Shown: positions 21,569 through 30,584, counted from the first letter of the stretch. The stretch is 64,000 bases of DNA from Azospirillum agricola (GCF_017876095.1 NZ_JAGINM010000005.1:62001-126000); one strand, 5' to 3'. Translations and numbers: made by a program. The notes: generated by a model not told the origin, from the sequence alone.

Positions 21569-21665
21569 TTGTGTAAACGGCGGGGGGTAAACCGTTCATG
21601 AAGGAGCGGGTGCCGCGCCAGGGTTCCGGTTGCGAAAGCGCGCCATCAAACGTCGGGATATCGCC

Positions 21666-22406
21666 ATGAGGGTTCTGCTGGTTGAAGACGACTCCTCCGT
21701 CGCCAAAAGCATCGAATTGATGCTGAACACGGAAGGGTTCATCGTCGACTCTACCGACCTGGGTGAAGACGGGCTGGAGATCGGCAAGCTCTACGATTAC
21801 GACATCATCATCCTCGATCTGATGTTGCCGGACATCGACGGGTACGAGGTGCTGCGCCGCCTGCGCGCTGCCCGCGTCACCACGCCGATCCTGATCCTCT
21901 CGGGCCTCACCGAGATGGACAACAAGATCAAGGGGCTGGGTTTCGGCGCCGACGATTACCTGACCAAGCCGTTCGACAAGCGCGAGCTGATCGCCCGCAT
22001 CCAGGCGATCGTCCGCCGGTCCAAGGGCCATTCCGACAGCGTCATCCGCACCGGCCGCCTGACCGTCAACCTCGACACCCGCACGGTGGAGGTCGACACC
22101 CAGCCGCTGCACCTGACCGGCAAGGAATACGGCATCCTGGAGTTGCTGAGCCTGCGCAAGGGCACCACCCTGACCAAGGAGATGTTCCTCAACCATCTCT
22201 ATGGCGGGATGGACGAGCCGGAACTGAAGATCATCGACGTCTTCGTCTGCAAGCTGCGCAAGAAGCTGGCCGCCGCCACCCAGGGCGACAACTACATCGA
22301 GACGGTGTGGGGCCGCGGCTATGTGCTGCGCGACCCGCACGAGGCGATCGCCGAGGGCAACCCGCCCCCGCCGCCCCGCGTGCAGCAGCAGCAGCCGACG
22401 GGCTGA
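21666..22406 (+). CDS. ctrA: Cell-cycle response regulator CtrA
   Basis: A 246-aa OmpR-family regulator. The receiver phosphoacceptor is D51 ([16 protein letters not shown]), as in Caulobacter CtrA. The winged-helix domain carries [20 protein letters not shown] and ends [11 protein letters not shown]. It has a C-terminal tail, [14 protein letters not shown], beyond the usual end. CtrA controls motility, division and in many alphaproteobacteria chemotaxis; in Rhodospirillales it is generally non-essential. Its phosphotransferase ChpT is encoded 8 kb away. Confidence 0.95.
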   Translation: MRVLLVEDDSSVAKSIELMLNTEGFIVDSTDLGEDGLEIGKLYDYDIIILDLMLPDIDGYEVLRRLRAARVTTPILILSGLTEMDNKIKGLGFGADDYLTKPFDKRELIARIQAIVRRSKGHSDSVIRTGRLTVNLDTRTVEVDTQPLHLTGKEYGILELLSLRKGTTLTKEMFLNHLYGGMDEPELKIIDVFVCKLRKKLAAATQGDNYIETVWGRGYVLRDPHEAIAEGNPPPPPRVQQQQPTG

Positions 22407-22659
22407 AGGCCGCTGCTTTCCCCGCTCTTTCCCTTGGGTTCCCGCGCGCCGGCGTGGCCATATTTCCAGGCTCCGCCGGTTTTCGCTTGAACAGGGTGGG
22501 TGCAGCCCCCACTTCTAGGGTGTCATTCTGCTTCGGACTGCCCGGGCCTGTTACGCCCACGATCTCGCTTCGCGAGCTTGCCAGATTGCGGCCAATCCAA
22601 AATCCAGTCTGATGCGGCGCATCGGTGATGCGCCGCCACTAGCGCTATGGGAGACAGAG

Positions 22660-22869
22660 ATGCCCGTCGGCACCGTCAAATGGTTCAACAGCACCAAGGG
22701 CTTCGGTTTCATTCAGCCGGAAAGCGGCGGGGCGGATGTGTTCGTTCACATCTCCGCCGTCGAGCGCGCCGGGCTGCGCAGCCTGCTGGAAGGCCAGAAG
22801 GTTTCCTACGAAGAGCAGCGCGATCCGAAGCGTGGCAAGACCTCGGCGGAAAACCTGAAGGCGGTCTGA
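22660..22869 (+). CDS. cspA: Single-domain cold-shock protein
   Basis: A 69-aa CspA-type protein with RNP1 KGFGFIQPE and RNP2 DVFVHIS intact, a nucleic-acid chaperone of the usual length. The start is the ATG after GGGAGACAGAG; a longer frame from 22612 has no family character. The 253-bp region from ctrA to this gene has no other ORF I can support and could hold a long regulatory leader. A clear terminator follows. Confidence 0.93.
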   Translation: MPVGTVKWFNSTKGFGFIQPESGGADVFVHISAVERAGLRSLLEGQKVSYEEQRDPKRGKTSAENLKAV

Positions 22870-22891
22870 TCCGTCTTTAGCGATTCCAGAG

Positions 22892-22921
22892 AAAAGGGCA
22901 TCGGGAAACCGATGCCCTTTT
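22892..22921 (+). terminator. Intrinsic terminator after cspA
   Basis: A 13-bp stem AAAAGGGCATCGG with GAAA tetraloop and complementary arm ends in a run of T, 22 bp after the cspA stop. Confidence 0.92.
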
Positions 22922-22951
22922 TCCGTGTTTCCCGATCCGGAGTCCGCACCC

Positions 22952-23167
22952 ATGGCCTTCAAACCGAATTACAACCAGCAGCGCGCCGAGCGCAACCGCG
23001 CCAAAGAGCAGAAGAAGCAGGAAAAGTTGCAGCGCCGCGAGGAGGAGGTGGCCGCCCGCCGCGCCGCCGGCCTGCCGCCCGACCTTGATTCCGAGGTTGG
23101 CGACGCCGACAAGCTCGCGGACGACGCGCCCGGCCAAACGGACACCGAGACGACCGGCAACGGTTGA
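22952..23167 (+). CDS. Small charged protein of unknown function
   Basis: A 71-aa protein. Residues 5-40 are a single predicted helix full of K, E, R and Q (NQQRAERNRAKEQKKQEKL), followed by an acidic, probably disordered tail (DLDSEVGDADKLADDAPG). It has no signal peptide and no known motif. It is just beyond the cspA terminator and 32 bp before the next small gene, suggesting a two-gene unit. The start could also be the ATG at 22925, inside the terminator region and so less likely. I do not recognise a characterised family. Confidence 0.6.
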   Translation: MAFKPNYNQQRAERNRAKEQKKQEKLQRREEEVAARRAAGLPPDLDSEVGDADKLADDAPGQTDTETTGNG

Positions 23168-23199
23168 GTCACCGATCACGCCTTTCAGGAGAGTGCGAC

Positions 23200-23427
23200 A
23201 TGGCACGCAGCAAGAAACAGCCGGCGGACGCCAGCTTCATCCTCTACGACGTCTTCTACCAGGACGGCGCCCGCACCTCGAACCGCAAGGTTCCGACGGC
23301 CGAAATCGACAGCTTTGACAACGAAGCCTCGGTCCGCGCCTTCATCGAGGCGCAGGATCGCAAGATTGCCGAAATGTCGGGAAACCCGCGCGGGCCGATC
23401 AAGTCGATCACCCGCTCGGACGCCTGA
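23200..23427 (+). CDS. Small protein of unknown function
   Basis: A 75-aa protein beginning MARSKKQPADASFILYDVFYQDG and ending in a basic stretch, RGPIKSITRSDA. A CAGGAGAG ribosome-binding site lies 7 bp before the ATG. The compact mixed composition suggests a small folded domain, perhaps beta-rich (SFILYDVFYQDGARTSNRKV). It lies between the charged 71-aa protein and the convergent cheR. No family recognised. Confidence 0.6.
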   Translation: MARSKKQPADASFILYDVFYQDGARTSNRKVPTAEIDSFDNEASVRAFIEAQDRKIAEMSGNPRGPIKSITRSDA

Positions 23428-23482
23428 GCGCCGGCCGGCACCCCGCCCTCAGGGATGCGCCATCAGGGATGCGGGAGGCGGA

Positions 23483-24325
23483 TCAGCCCGCCGCCTTCAT
23501 CCCCGCGGCCGAGAAGCCGCCCAGGCTGTAGAGGCCACGCTGGCCCTCGACCGGCTTGAAACGGTCGGTGATGCCCAGCACGGTCTCGGCGCCGCCGAGA
23601 TAGAGCACGCCATCCTGCGGCATCTGGCGGGCGATGGCCTCCAGCACCTTGGCCTTGGTCGGCCCATCGAAATAGATCAGCACGTTGCGGCAGAAGACGA
23701 TGTCGAACTGCCCCAGCGGCGACAGGTCGCCCAGCAGATTCCATTCCCGGAACGACGCCATCTGGCGAAGCTGCGGGCTGATCTGCCACTTGTCCCCGTT
23801 CTGCTTGAAATGCTTCACCAGCATGGTGATCGGCAGGCCGCGCTGCACCTCGAACTGGGTGTAGACTCCGGCCTTGCAGCGCTCCACCATCTCGCCCGAG
23901 ATGTCGGTGCCGACGATCTCGATCCGCCAGCCGGCCAGCTTGGCCGCCTCGTCGTTCAGGATCATCGCCAGCGAATAGGCTTCCTGGCCGGACGAGCAGG
24001 CGGCCGACCAGATGCGCAAGCTCCGCTTGGCCGCCCGCGTTTCCATCAGCCGCGGCAGCACGAGCTGGCGGAACTGGTCGAACGGCTTCTGGTCGCGGAA
24101 GAAGGACGATTCGTTGGTCGTCATCGCTTCCGTGATGTCGCGGAGCAGCGCCTCGTCCTTGCGGGTGCGGACGGTGGTCGCCAGCTCCTCCAGCCCCTTC
24201 ATGTTCCATTTGCGGGCCACCGGCATCAGCCGGGATTCCAGCAGATAGGCCTTGTCGCGGGTCAGGACCAAGCCGGAGCGCTGCTTGAGCAGCGTGGAGA
24301 ACATGTCGAAATCTTCGACTCTCAT
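23483..24325 (-). CDS. cheR: Chemotaxis protein methyltransferase CheR
   Basis: A 280-aa enzyme that methylates glutamates on chemoreceptors using S-adenosylmethionine. An N-terminal helical domain with TNESSFFRDQKPFDQ precedes the methyltransferase fold with RIWSAACSSGQEAYSLAM and VFCRNVLIYFD. The start is the ATG at 24325 overlapping the cheB stop (ATGA). It is last gene of the cheAWYBR operon. Confidence 0.94.
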   Translation of the reverse strand: MRVEDFDMFSTLLKQRSGLVLTRDKAYLLESRLMPVARKWNMKGLEELATTVRTRKDEALLRDITEAMTTNESSFFRDQKPFDQFRQLVLPRLMETRAAKRSLRIWSAACSSGQEAYSLAMILNDEAAKLAGWRIEIVGTDISGEMVERCKAGVYTQFEVQRGLPITMLVKHFKQNGDKWQISPQLRQMASFREWNLLGDLSPLGQFDIVFCRNVLIYFDGPTKAKVLEAIARQMPQDGVLYLGGAETVLGITDRFKPVEGQRGLYSLGGFSAAGMKAAG

Positions 24326-25545
24326 GCTGCCCTCGAGGCGAACTTGCGGATGTAGGGACCGATTTCCTTGAGCGGCAGGATCGACTGGCAGATGCCGGCC
24401 TGGGCCACCGCGCCCGGCATGCCCCAGACGACGCTCGACGCCTCGTCCTGGGCGATCAGGGTGCCGCCGCCGTTGACGACGTCGGTGCAGCCCTTCAGCC
24501 CGTCCTGCCCCATGCCGGTCAGGATGCAGGCCAGGATCTTGCGCCCGCCATAGGCCTTCAGGATCGACCGCATCATCGGGTCGACCGCCGGCCGGCAGAA
24601 ATTCTCGGGCGGATCCTTGGTCAGCGAAATCACGTTCACCCCGGCCCGCTGGGCCACCAGCATGTGGAAGTCGCCGGGCGCGATGTAGCAGCGGTTCGGC
24701 ACCACCGGCTCGCCGTCCTTCGCCTCCTGGGCGTTGATGCCGCATTGGCGGGTGATGTGCTCGGCCAGGATGGTGGTGAAGGTCGCCGGCATGTGCTGGG
24801 TGATCAGGATCGGCTGGGTGACGCCGCCCTTCATGTGCGACAGCACCTCGAACAGCGCCTGAGGCCCGCCGGTGGAGCTGCCGATGGCGATCACGTCGGG
24901 CTTCACCTGGAGGCCGACCGGCGCCGGCCGGGTGGTGATCGGCCCGACCTCGCGCTTCAGCGCCGACAAAGGCAGCGGCGCCGGCGACAGCGGACGGATC
25001 TCGCCGCGGGTCCGCGATCCGGCGCGGCGGGCGGCGGCGCCCAGCGCCTTGACCTTGGACACCAGCTCGCGCTTGAAATCCTCGGCCCCGCCGATCTCGC
25101 GGGTCGAGGTCGGCTTGGGGATATAGTCGGCGGCCCCGGCCGACAGGCAGCGGATCGACACGTCGGCCCCGCGCAGCGTCAGCGTCGAGGCCATGATGAT
25201 CTTGACCTGCGGCGCCACCGCCAGCAGCTTCGGGATGGCGGTCAACCCGTCCATCACCGGCATCTCGATGTCGAGCACGATGACGTCGATCGAGTTGCGC
25301 TGGAGCGAGTTGACGGCCATCTGGCCGTCGCCGACCGAGGTCACGACGCGGATGTCCGCGTCGCCTTCCAGCGCGCGGGTCAGCAGGCCACGGATGACCG
25401 CGGAATCATCGACCACCATGACGCGGATGGGATCCGCGCCGCCCGCCCCGGAGCCGCCCCCGGAGCCGCCAAGCCCCGAACCGGTCGTCGTTCCCAGGCC
25501 GGCCGGCCGCGCGGCGCTGAAGGGTCTGCCAAAACTGTCCGACAT
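24322..25545 (-). CDS. cheB: Chemotaxis methylesterase/response regulator CheB
   Basis: A 407-aa two-domain protein. The receiver begins at residue 40 with phosphoacceptor D92 (VIVLDIEMPVMDG). The C-terminal methylesterase has the triad residues in IGSSTGGPQAL, TQHMPATF and GMGQDGLKG. It removes methyl groups from receptors when phosphorylated by CheA. Odd feature: a 38-residue Gly/Ser/Thr-rich tail (GLGTTTGSGLGGSGGGSG) before the receiver, longer than in most CheB. Confidence 0.94.
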   Translation of the reverse strand: MSDSFGRPFSAARPAGLGTTTGSGLGGSGGGSGAGGADPIRVMVVDDSAVIRGLLTRALEGDADIRVVTSVGDGQMAVNSLQRNSIDVIVLDIEMPVMDGLTAIPKLLAVAPQVKIIMASTLTLRGADVSIRCLSAGAADYIPKPTSTREIGGAEDFKRELVSKVKALGAAARRAGSRTRGEIRPLSPAPLPLSALKREVGPITTRPAPVGLQVKPDVIAIGSSTGGPQALFEVLSHMKGGVTQPILITQHMPATFTTILAEHITRQCGINAQEAKDGEPVVPNRCYIAPGDFHMLVAQRAGVNVISLTKDPPENFCRPAVDPMMRSILKAYGGRKILACILTGMGQDGLKGCTDVVNGGGTLIAQDEASSVVWGMPGAVAQAGICQSILPLKEIGPYIRKFASRAA

Positions 25546-25602
25546 AACGGCGAATCGCCTTTCAATCCAACACCGGGACGGTTGCTGCGCGGCGCCGACG
25601 CG

Positions 25603-25968
25603 TCACAGCAGCCCGACCTGGGCGAATTTGGTCTGGATGATGTCGCTGTCGAAGGGCTTCATGATGTATTCGTTGGCCCCGGCCGACAGCGCCTCCTGGA
25701 TGTGGGCGAGATCATTCTCGGTCGTGCAGAACACCACCTTGGGGAAATCGCCGCCGCTCATCTTGCGCAGGCGGCGCAGGAACTCGATCCCCGTCATCAC
25801 CGGCATGTTCCAGTCCAGCAGGATGGCGTCGGGCATCTGCCTCGCGCAGGCCTCCATCGCCTGCTTGCCGTCCTCGGCCTCGGTGCAGGCGAAGTTCAGT
25901 TCCTCGAGGATCTTGCGGGCAACCTTGCGCACGACTCGACTGTCATCGACCACCAGACAGGATTTCAT
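25603..25968 (-). CDS. cheY: Chemotaxis response regulator CheY
   Basis: A 121-aa stand-alone receiver with acidic pair DD (residues 8-9), phosphoacceptor D52 (LLDWNMPVMTG), Thr in FCTTEN and Lys in YIMKPFD. This is the diffusible output of the Che pathway. It lies 57 bp upstream of cheB and 97 bp downstream of cheW in the operon. Confidence 0.92.
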   Translation of the reverse strand: MKSCLVVDDSRVVRKVARKILEELNFACTEAEDGKQAMEACARQMPDAILLDWNMPVMTGIEFLRRLRKMSGGDFPKVVFCTTENDLAHIQEALSAGANEYIMKPFDSDIIQTKFAQVGLL

Positions 25969-26065
25969 CTCGGTAGAGCCTCGGGCATGCGGAAATTCCG
26001 GCGGAGGGGCCGGGAAGGGGTCACACCCTCCCCGGTCCGGTGGGCGGCGTCAAGCCGCCCCGACT

Positions 26066-26566
26066 TTAAGCCGCCTCGACGGTCGTGAAGTTCAGCAGGC
26101 GCGGAACGTCGAGAACCACCATCAGCTGGCCGTTCAGGCGGTAGATGCCGGTCGACACCTCGCGCCAGCGCGGATCCAGCGTCGCCGGGTTGCGCTCGAA
26201 ATCCTCGTTGGTGAGGCTCAGCACCTCGCCGACCGAGTCGACCATCAGGCTGTACAGCTCGCCGCGCAGGTCGACGACGATGGACATGCCGGGCTTGTCC
26301 TTCGGCCGGCCGGTCAGGCCGAGCCGCAGGCGGACGTCGATCGCGGTGACGATGCGGCCGCGCAGGTTCAGCGAGCCGGCCACCTCGGGCGGCGCCAGCG
26401 GGATCCGGGTGATCCGCTGATGCCCCAGCACGTCCTGCACCTGAAGGACCGGGATGCCGAACATCTGGTCGGCGATCGTCATGGTCACGTAATCCTGGTT
26501 GCCGGTGGCGACGAGGTCGTCGCCCTTCGACTTCCGGACGGTGGACGGCAGCTTGGCGTTGCTCAT
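26066..26566 (-). CDS. cheW: Chemotaxis adaptor CheW
   Basis: A 166-aa CheW-domain scaffold that couples receptors to CheA. The family pattern MFGIPVLQVQDVLGHQRITR, then GSLNLRGRIVTAIDVRLRLGL and MVDSVGEVLSL, is visible. The start ATG overlaps the cheA stop (ATGA), indicating coupled translation. Confidence 0.94.
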   Translation of the reverse strand: MSNAKLPSTVRKSKGDDLVATGNQDYVTMTIADQMFGIPVLQVQDVLGHQRITRIPLAPPEVAGSLNLRGRIVTAIDVRLRLGLTGRPKDKPGMSIVVDLRGELYSLMVDSVGEVLSLTNEDFERNPATLDPRWREVSTGIYRLNGQLMVVLDVPRLLNFTTVEAA

Positions 26567-29340
26567 GCGGCACCTTTCTGTTCGGTCAGCGTCTGCTGGA
26601 GGGCGTAGAGCAGCGCGTCACGGTCGAACTTGGCGACATAGTCGTTGAAACCGGCGATCCGGCCGCGATCGAGGTCGCGCGGGCTGGCGTGGCTCGACAA
26701 TGCCACCATCGGCACATGATGCCAACGGCTGCCGTGGCGGACCGCCTCGGCGAAGTCGAAGCCGCTCATGCCCGGCATCTCGATGTCCGACACGATGACG
26801 TCGAAGTCCTCGCCGGCCTCGCACAGCGCCAGCGCGTCGCCGGCGTTCTCCACCGCCGTCACGTCGTAGCCGGCGACCGACAGCAGCGGCGTCAGCAGGT
26901 TGCGGAAGAAGGGGCTGTCGTCGACCAGCAGCACGCGCTGGAGCTTCTCCTCCTCGAACCCCTCGTTGGTGGCCGAGCCGAACCAGTCCTTGTAGGCCTG
27001 GGTCAGGAAGAAGCCGGCGTCGATGACCTCCGTCGCCTTGCCGGCGATGATCGCCGAGCCCATCAGGCCGGGACGCTCGGCGGCGAGCTGGACCTGGAGC
27101 TTCTCCTCGACGATGTCGACGATCTCGTCGACGATCAGGCCCATCGAGCGGTCGCCGTCGGCGAAGACCAGCACCGGCTGGCGGCCTTCCTGGCCGATCA
27201 TGAAGTTGGGGTCGATCGGGACCAGCGGCATCAGCTTGCCGCGGTACTGGACCATCGGCAGGCCGTTGGACATCTCGACCGTGGCGAGATCGACGTCCTC
27301 CAGGCGGGCGACCAGCGACAGCGGCACCGCCTTGGGCGCGCCCTCCCCGGCGCGGAACAGCAGGAGCGCCATCTTGTCCTCCTGGCGCTGGGTCTGGACG
27401 GTGGCCGCCTCCTTGCCGGCGCTCTCGCCACCGCCCAGCTCGCCGGTGGCCGACGCGATGCCGTTGGGGTCGAGGATCATGATCACCGAGCCGTCGCCCA
27501 GGATCGTGTTGCCCGAGAACATCTCGATGTGGCGCAGGATCGGGGCGACCGGCTTGACGACGATTTCCTCGGTGTCGAACACGCGGTCGACCATGATGCC
27601 GAAGGTGTAGGTGCCGACCTGGGTGACGACGATGAAGGTCTCGTCCTCGGTCTTCTTGGCGGCCTCGGCGGCGTCGTCGAGCCTGAGGAGCTGCTGGAGC
27701 GAGACCAGCGGCAGCAGGCGGTTGCGCAGGCGCAGCACCGGCGTGCCCTTCAGGCGCTCGATGGTGTGCTCGCTGTCGGCGGCGGCGCGCACCAGCTCGA
27801 CCACGCTGATCTGCGGGATGGCGAAGCGCTCGCCGGCGCACTCGACGATCAGGGCGGAGACGATGGCCAGCGTCAGCGGGATCTTGATGACGAAGGTCGA
27901 CCCCTTGCCCTGGGTCGACTTGATCTCGATCGTGCCGCCGATCTTCTCGATGTTGGTCTTGACCACGTCCATGCCGACGCCGCGGCCCGACACGTTGGTG
28001 ACCTTCGCCGCGGTCGAGAAGCCGGGCTTCATGATGAACTGGATGATCTGCTGGTCGGTCATCGACGCCAGCTCGATCTCCGAGGCCATGTTGTTCTGGA
28101 TGGCCTTCTGCTTGATCCGGTCGATCGCCAGACCCTTACCATCATCCTGGATCTCGATGATGATGTGGCCGCCCTCGTGATAGGCGTTGAGGGTGATGCG
28201 GCCGGTCTCGATCTTGCCGGCCTTGACGCGCTCGGCCGGGATCTCCAACCCATGGTCGGCGCTGTTGCGCACCATGTGGGTCAGCGGATCCTTGATCAGC
28301 TCCAGCACCTGGCGGTCCAGCTCGGTGTCGGCGCCGAGCATCTGGAGGTCGATCTTCTTGTTCAGTTCGTGCGCGAGATCGCGCACCAGGCGCGGCAGCT
28401 TGGCCCAGGCGTTGCCGATCGGCTGCATGCGCGTCTTCATGACGCCTTCCTGCAACTCGGACGTCACATGGTTCAGGCGCTGCAAGGGCGCGGCGAACTC
28501 GCTCTCCTTCTGGGACCGGAGGATCTGGAGCAGCTGGTTGCGGGTCAGCACCAGCTCCGAGACCATGGTCATCAGGTTTTCGAGCAGGTCGACGTTGACG
28601 CGGATGGTCTGGGCGGCGACCGCCGATTCCTTGGTCGCGGCCTCGGTGCCGCCGTCGTTGCCGCCAGCGCCGCCGCCGGTGACCGGGGTCGCGGCGACCG
28701 GAACCTTGGCGGCGGGAACCGGCTCCGGTTCCGGAACGACCAGATCCTGGGAGGGGGCGGGCTCATCGGCCGGCTCGGGCGCGCGGGGCGCCAGCGCGGT
28801 GCTGGCCGGGGCGGGAACCGGGGTCGCCGGGCCGGGCGTGGAATTCCACAGCGCCTCCAGCTCGTCGAGCGTCACCGGGCGCTCCTCCGCGGCGGCGACG
28901 GCCGGGGCGGTGGGGGCGGCGGGCGGCGGGGCGGCGGCCGGAGCCGGGGCGGGGCCGCCCAGCTTGCCTTCGGCGCACAGGTTCAGCCGCTCGATCAGCG
29001 GCAGGTCGTCGCCCGGCGGCTCGGCCTCGGTGGCCTCCAGCACGGCGAGCAGGCTCTTGATGGTGTCGAGCGCCTGGAGGATCAGCGAGACCGCTTCCGG
29101 GTTGATCGTCAGTTCGCCGTCGCGGAACTTGCCGAGCACGTTCTCCGACGCGTGCGCCACCTTCTCCAGGCGCGGCAGGCCGAGGAAGCCGCAGGTGCCC
29201 TTGATGGTGTGGACGAGGCGGAAGATGTTCGACAGCAGTTCCGGATTGTTGGGATTCTGCTCCAATCGGACCAACTCGACGTCGAGCACCGATAGGTTTT
29301 CGTTGGTTTCCGTCAGAAATTCGGAGAGCAGATCATCCAT
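26563..29340 (-). CDS. cheA: Hybrid chemotaxis kinase CheA with C-terminal receiver
   Basis: A 925-aa protein. HPt domain with phospho-accepting H44 (RLVHTIKGTCGF); a long Pro/Ala-rich linker, about 125-260, in place of a recognisable P2 domain; the dimerisation and kinase core (HMVRNSADHGLE, GRGVGMDVV); two CheW-like modules, about 495-630 and 650-790; and a receiver, about 800-925 (DVIVSDIEMPGMSG). This CheA-receiver fusion resembles the Che1 systems of Azospirillum and Rhodospirillum, where it modulates speed or cell behaviour rather than simple tumbling. The start is ATG MDDLLSEF; a frame extending to 29454 lacks family similarity. Confidence 0.92.
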   Translation of the reverse strand: MDDLLSEFLTETNENLSVLDVELVRLEQNPNNPELLSNIFRLVHTIKGTCGFLGLPRLEKVAHASENVLGKFRDGELTINPEAVSLILQALDTIKSLLAVLEATEAEPPGDDLPLIERLNLCAEGKLGGPAPAPAAAPPPAAPTAPAVAAAEERPVTLDELEALWNSTPGPATPVPAPASTALAPRAPEPADEPAPSQDLVVPEPEPVPAAKVPVAATPVTGGGAGGNDGGTEAATKESAVAAQTIRVNVDLLENLMTMVSELVLTRNQLLQILRSQKESEFAAPLQRLNHVTSELQEGVMKTRMQPIGNAWAKLPRLVRDLAHELNKKIDLQMLGADTELDRQVLELIKDPLTHMVRNSADHGLEIPAERVKAGKIETGRITLNAYHEGGHIIIEIQDDGKGLAIDRIKQKAIQNNMASEIELASMTDQQIIQFIMKPGFSTAAKVTNVSGRGVGMDVVKTNIEKIGGTIEIKSTQGKGSTFVIKIPLTLAIVSALIVECAGERFAIPQISVVELVRAAADSEHTIERLKGTPVLRLRNRLLPLVSLQQLLRLDDAAEAAKKTEDETFIVVTQVGTYTFGIMVDRVFDTEEIVVKPVAPILRHIEMFSGNTILGDGSVIMILDPNGIASATGELGGGESAGKEAATVQTQRQEDKMALLLFRAGEGAPKAVPLSLVARLEDVDLATVEMSNGLPMVQYRGKLMPLVPIDPNFMIGQEGRQPVLVFADGDRSMGLIVDEIVDIVEEKLQVQLAAERPGLMGSAIIAGKATEVIDAGFFLTQAYKDWFGSATNEGFEEEKLQRVLLVDDSPFFRNLLTPLLSVAGYDVTAVENAGDALALCEAGEDFDVIVSDIEMPGMSGFDFAEAVRHGSRWHHVPMVALSSHASPRDLDRGRIAGFNDYVAKFDRDALLYALQQTLTEQKGAA

Positions 29341-29457
29341 GTCGCATTCCCCAGGCCCAATGTTATGGTCCGTGCCGGCCCGCGGCCCGAACGGGCGACG
29401 TCGAGCGTCGCCGGTTGCGTTCCAGTCCAGGTGTGACCGGAGCGTGTCAAACACTGA

Positions 29458-29472
29458 TTAAGAGAACCTTAC
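29458..29472. promoter_or_regulatory. CtrA-like box upstream of cheA
   Basis: TTAA-GAGAACC-TTAC matches the CtrA consensus TTAA-N7-TTAA with one mismatch. It lies 118 bp upstream of the cheA start and 71 bp upstream of the divergent small gene. CtrA control of chemotaxis genes is known in several Rhodospirillales. Confidence 0.5.
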
Positions 29473-29542
29473 CTCTTTTGATAGGGACGTTCGTGCAACA
29501 CCCCGCCGAGGAAACGCGGCGCGGATTGTCACAGGAGGACCG

Positions 29543-29716
29543 ATGAAGGATGCGGATCTCGCCAAGGCCGTGCGCGACGCGGTGGCAACCCTGAACGAGG
29601 CGCTGGCCCAGGCGGCGCGGCACAATCTGGCGGTGACGCTGCGCACCACCGCGCACCAGACGACCGGCGGGGTCGAGCGGGTCGTGGTGGAGCCGCGCAT
29701 CTTCAAGCAGCTGTGA
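29543..29716 (+). CDS. 57-aa protein of unknown function
   Basis: A short ORF, MKDADLAKAVRDAVATLNEA..., with an AGGAGGACCG ribosome-binding site directly ahead of the ATG. The N-terminal 32 residues predict an amphipathic helix (LNEALAQAARHNLAVTL) and the rest a short beta segment, VERVVVEPRIFKQL. Strong initiation signals and codon use like its neighbours argue it is real. It is divergent from cheA and shares the intergenic region with the CtrA-like box. No family recognised. Confidence 0.6.
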   Translation: MKDADLAKAVRDAVATLNEALAQAARHNLAVTLRTTAHQTTGGVERVVVEPRIFKQL

Positions 29717-29757
29717 GGGGCCGTCCGGCCGGCAACCCCCTGTCTTCCCCCGCGTAC

Positions 29758-29788
29758 CGTCATGACCGGGACAGGCCCGGTCACGACG
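29758..29788. repeat. REP-like palindrome
   Basis: 13-bp arms CGTCATGACCGGG and CCCGGTCACGACG (one mismatch) flank loop ACAGG, in the gap between the 57-aa gene and chpT. It is the same sequence family as the right half of the element at 37539-37629. Confidence 0.75.
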
Positions 29789-29809
29789 GATGAAAGATGC
29801 CCCGGCCCC

Positions 29810-30532
29810 TCACCAGTCGGCGGTGAGGACCAGCCGGTCGGGGCCCGACGGGGTGACGGCGATGCGGAACCCGTCATCCTCGGCGAAGCGGCCGGCCAGA
29901 TAGGCGTGGACGCTGCGCGGCGTCAGCTCGGCCGCCTCCGTTCCGGCCAGCGCGGCGGCGGTGGCCGGGTTGAGCGCGCCGGGGCGGCCCTCGGCGGTGA
30001 CGGTCAGGCGGCCCGATTCCTCGGTGCCCTCCCCCGTCACGCGGATGATGCCGCCGTGGGTCAGCGCCTCGTCGGCCAGCAGCACGAGGTTGAGCAGCGT
30101 CTTCACGACGCCGCGCCGGTAGGCGATCATGTCGCTCGGCACCCGCTCCGGCCAGTCCAGCTTGGTGCGCCCGCCGTCGAGCCAGCCGGCGGCGGCGTTG
30201 CGGGCGTCGCCGAATCCCTTCTGGTCGCGCCCGGCGACCCCGTAGGCCAGCCGGAACACCCGCAGCCGCCGGTCGGCCTGCAACGAGGAATGGTCGATCA
30301 GCTTCACCGCCTCGCCGACGAATCCGCCGGCGGGCGCGCCGTCCTCGTCGTCCTGCATCTCCTCGATCAGTTCCAGCCCGTTGCGGATGGCCCCCACCGG
30401 GCTGACGAGATCGTGGCAGAGCTTGGAGGCGAGCAGTTCGAGCACCCGGATGTCGATGGTCAAGGTGGCGTCTCCAGCAAGGCGGAAAAGTCCGGTCGCG
30501 GCGGCGATTGCCGCGTGCGCACCCGGATCCAT
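29810..30532 (-). CDS. chpT: Histidine phosphotransferase ChpT
   Basis: A 240-aa protein with the ChpT signature ELLASKLCHDLVSPVGAI (phospho-histidine H40), a DHp-like four-helix bundle and a degenerate ATPase-like C-terminal domain without nucleotide motifs. In the CckA-ChpT-CtrA relay it passes phosphate to CtrA, encoded 8 kb away, and to CpdR. The start is ATG 30532 (MDPGAHAAIA), which fits the usual length; a longer frame continues upstream into the divergent DUF3553 gene. Confidence 0.9.
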   Translation of the reverse strand: MDPGAHAAIAAATGLFRLAGDATLTIDIRVLELLASKLCHDLVSPVGAIRNGLELIEEMQDDEDGAPAGGFVGEAVKLIDHSSLQADRRLRVFRLAYGVAGRDQKGFGDARNAAAGWLDGGRTKLDWPERVPSDMIAYRRGVVKTLLNLVLLADEALTHGGIIRVTGEGTEESGRLTVTAEGRPGALNPATAAALAGTEAAELTPRSVHAYLAGRFAEDDGFRIAVTPSGPDRLVLTADW

Positions 30533-30584
30533 ATCCGATATCCTACCATCGACACAGCGATTCGAGTTCCGGAAAGGATGCGCG

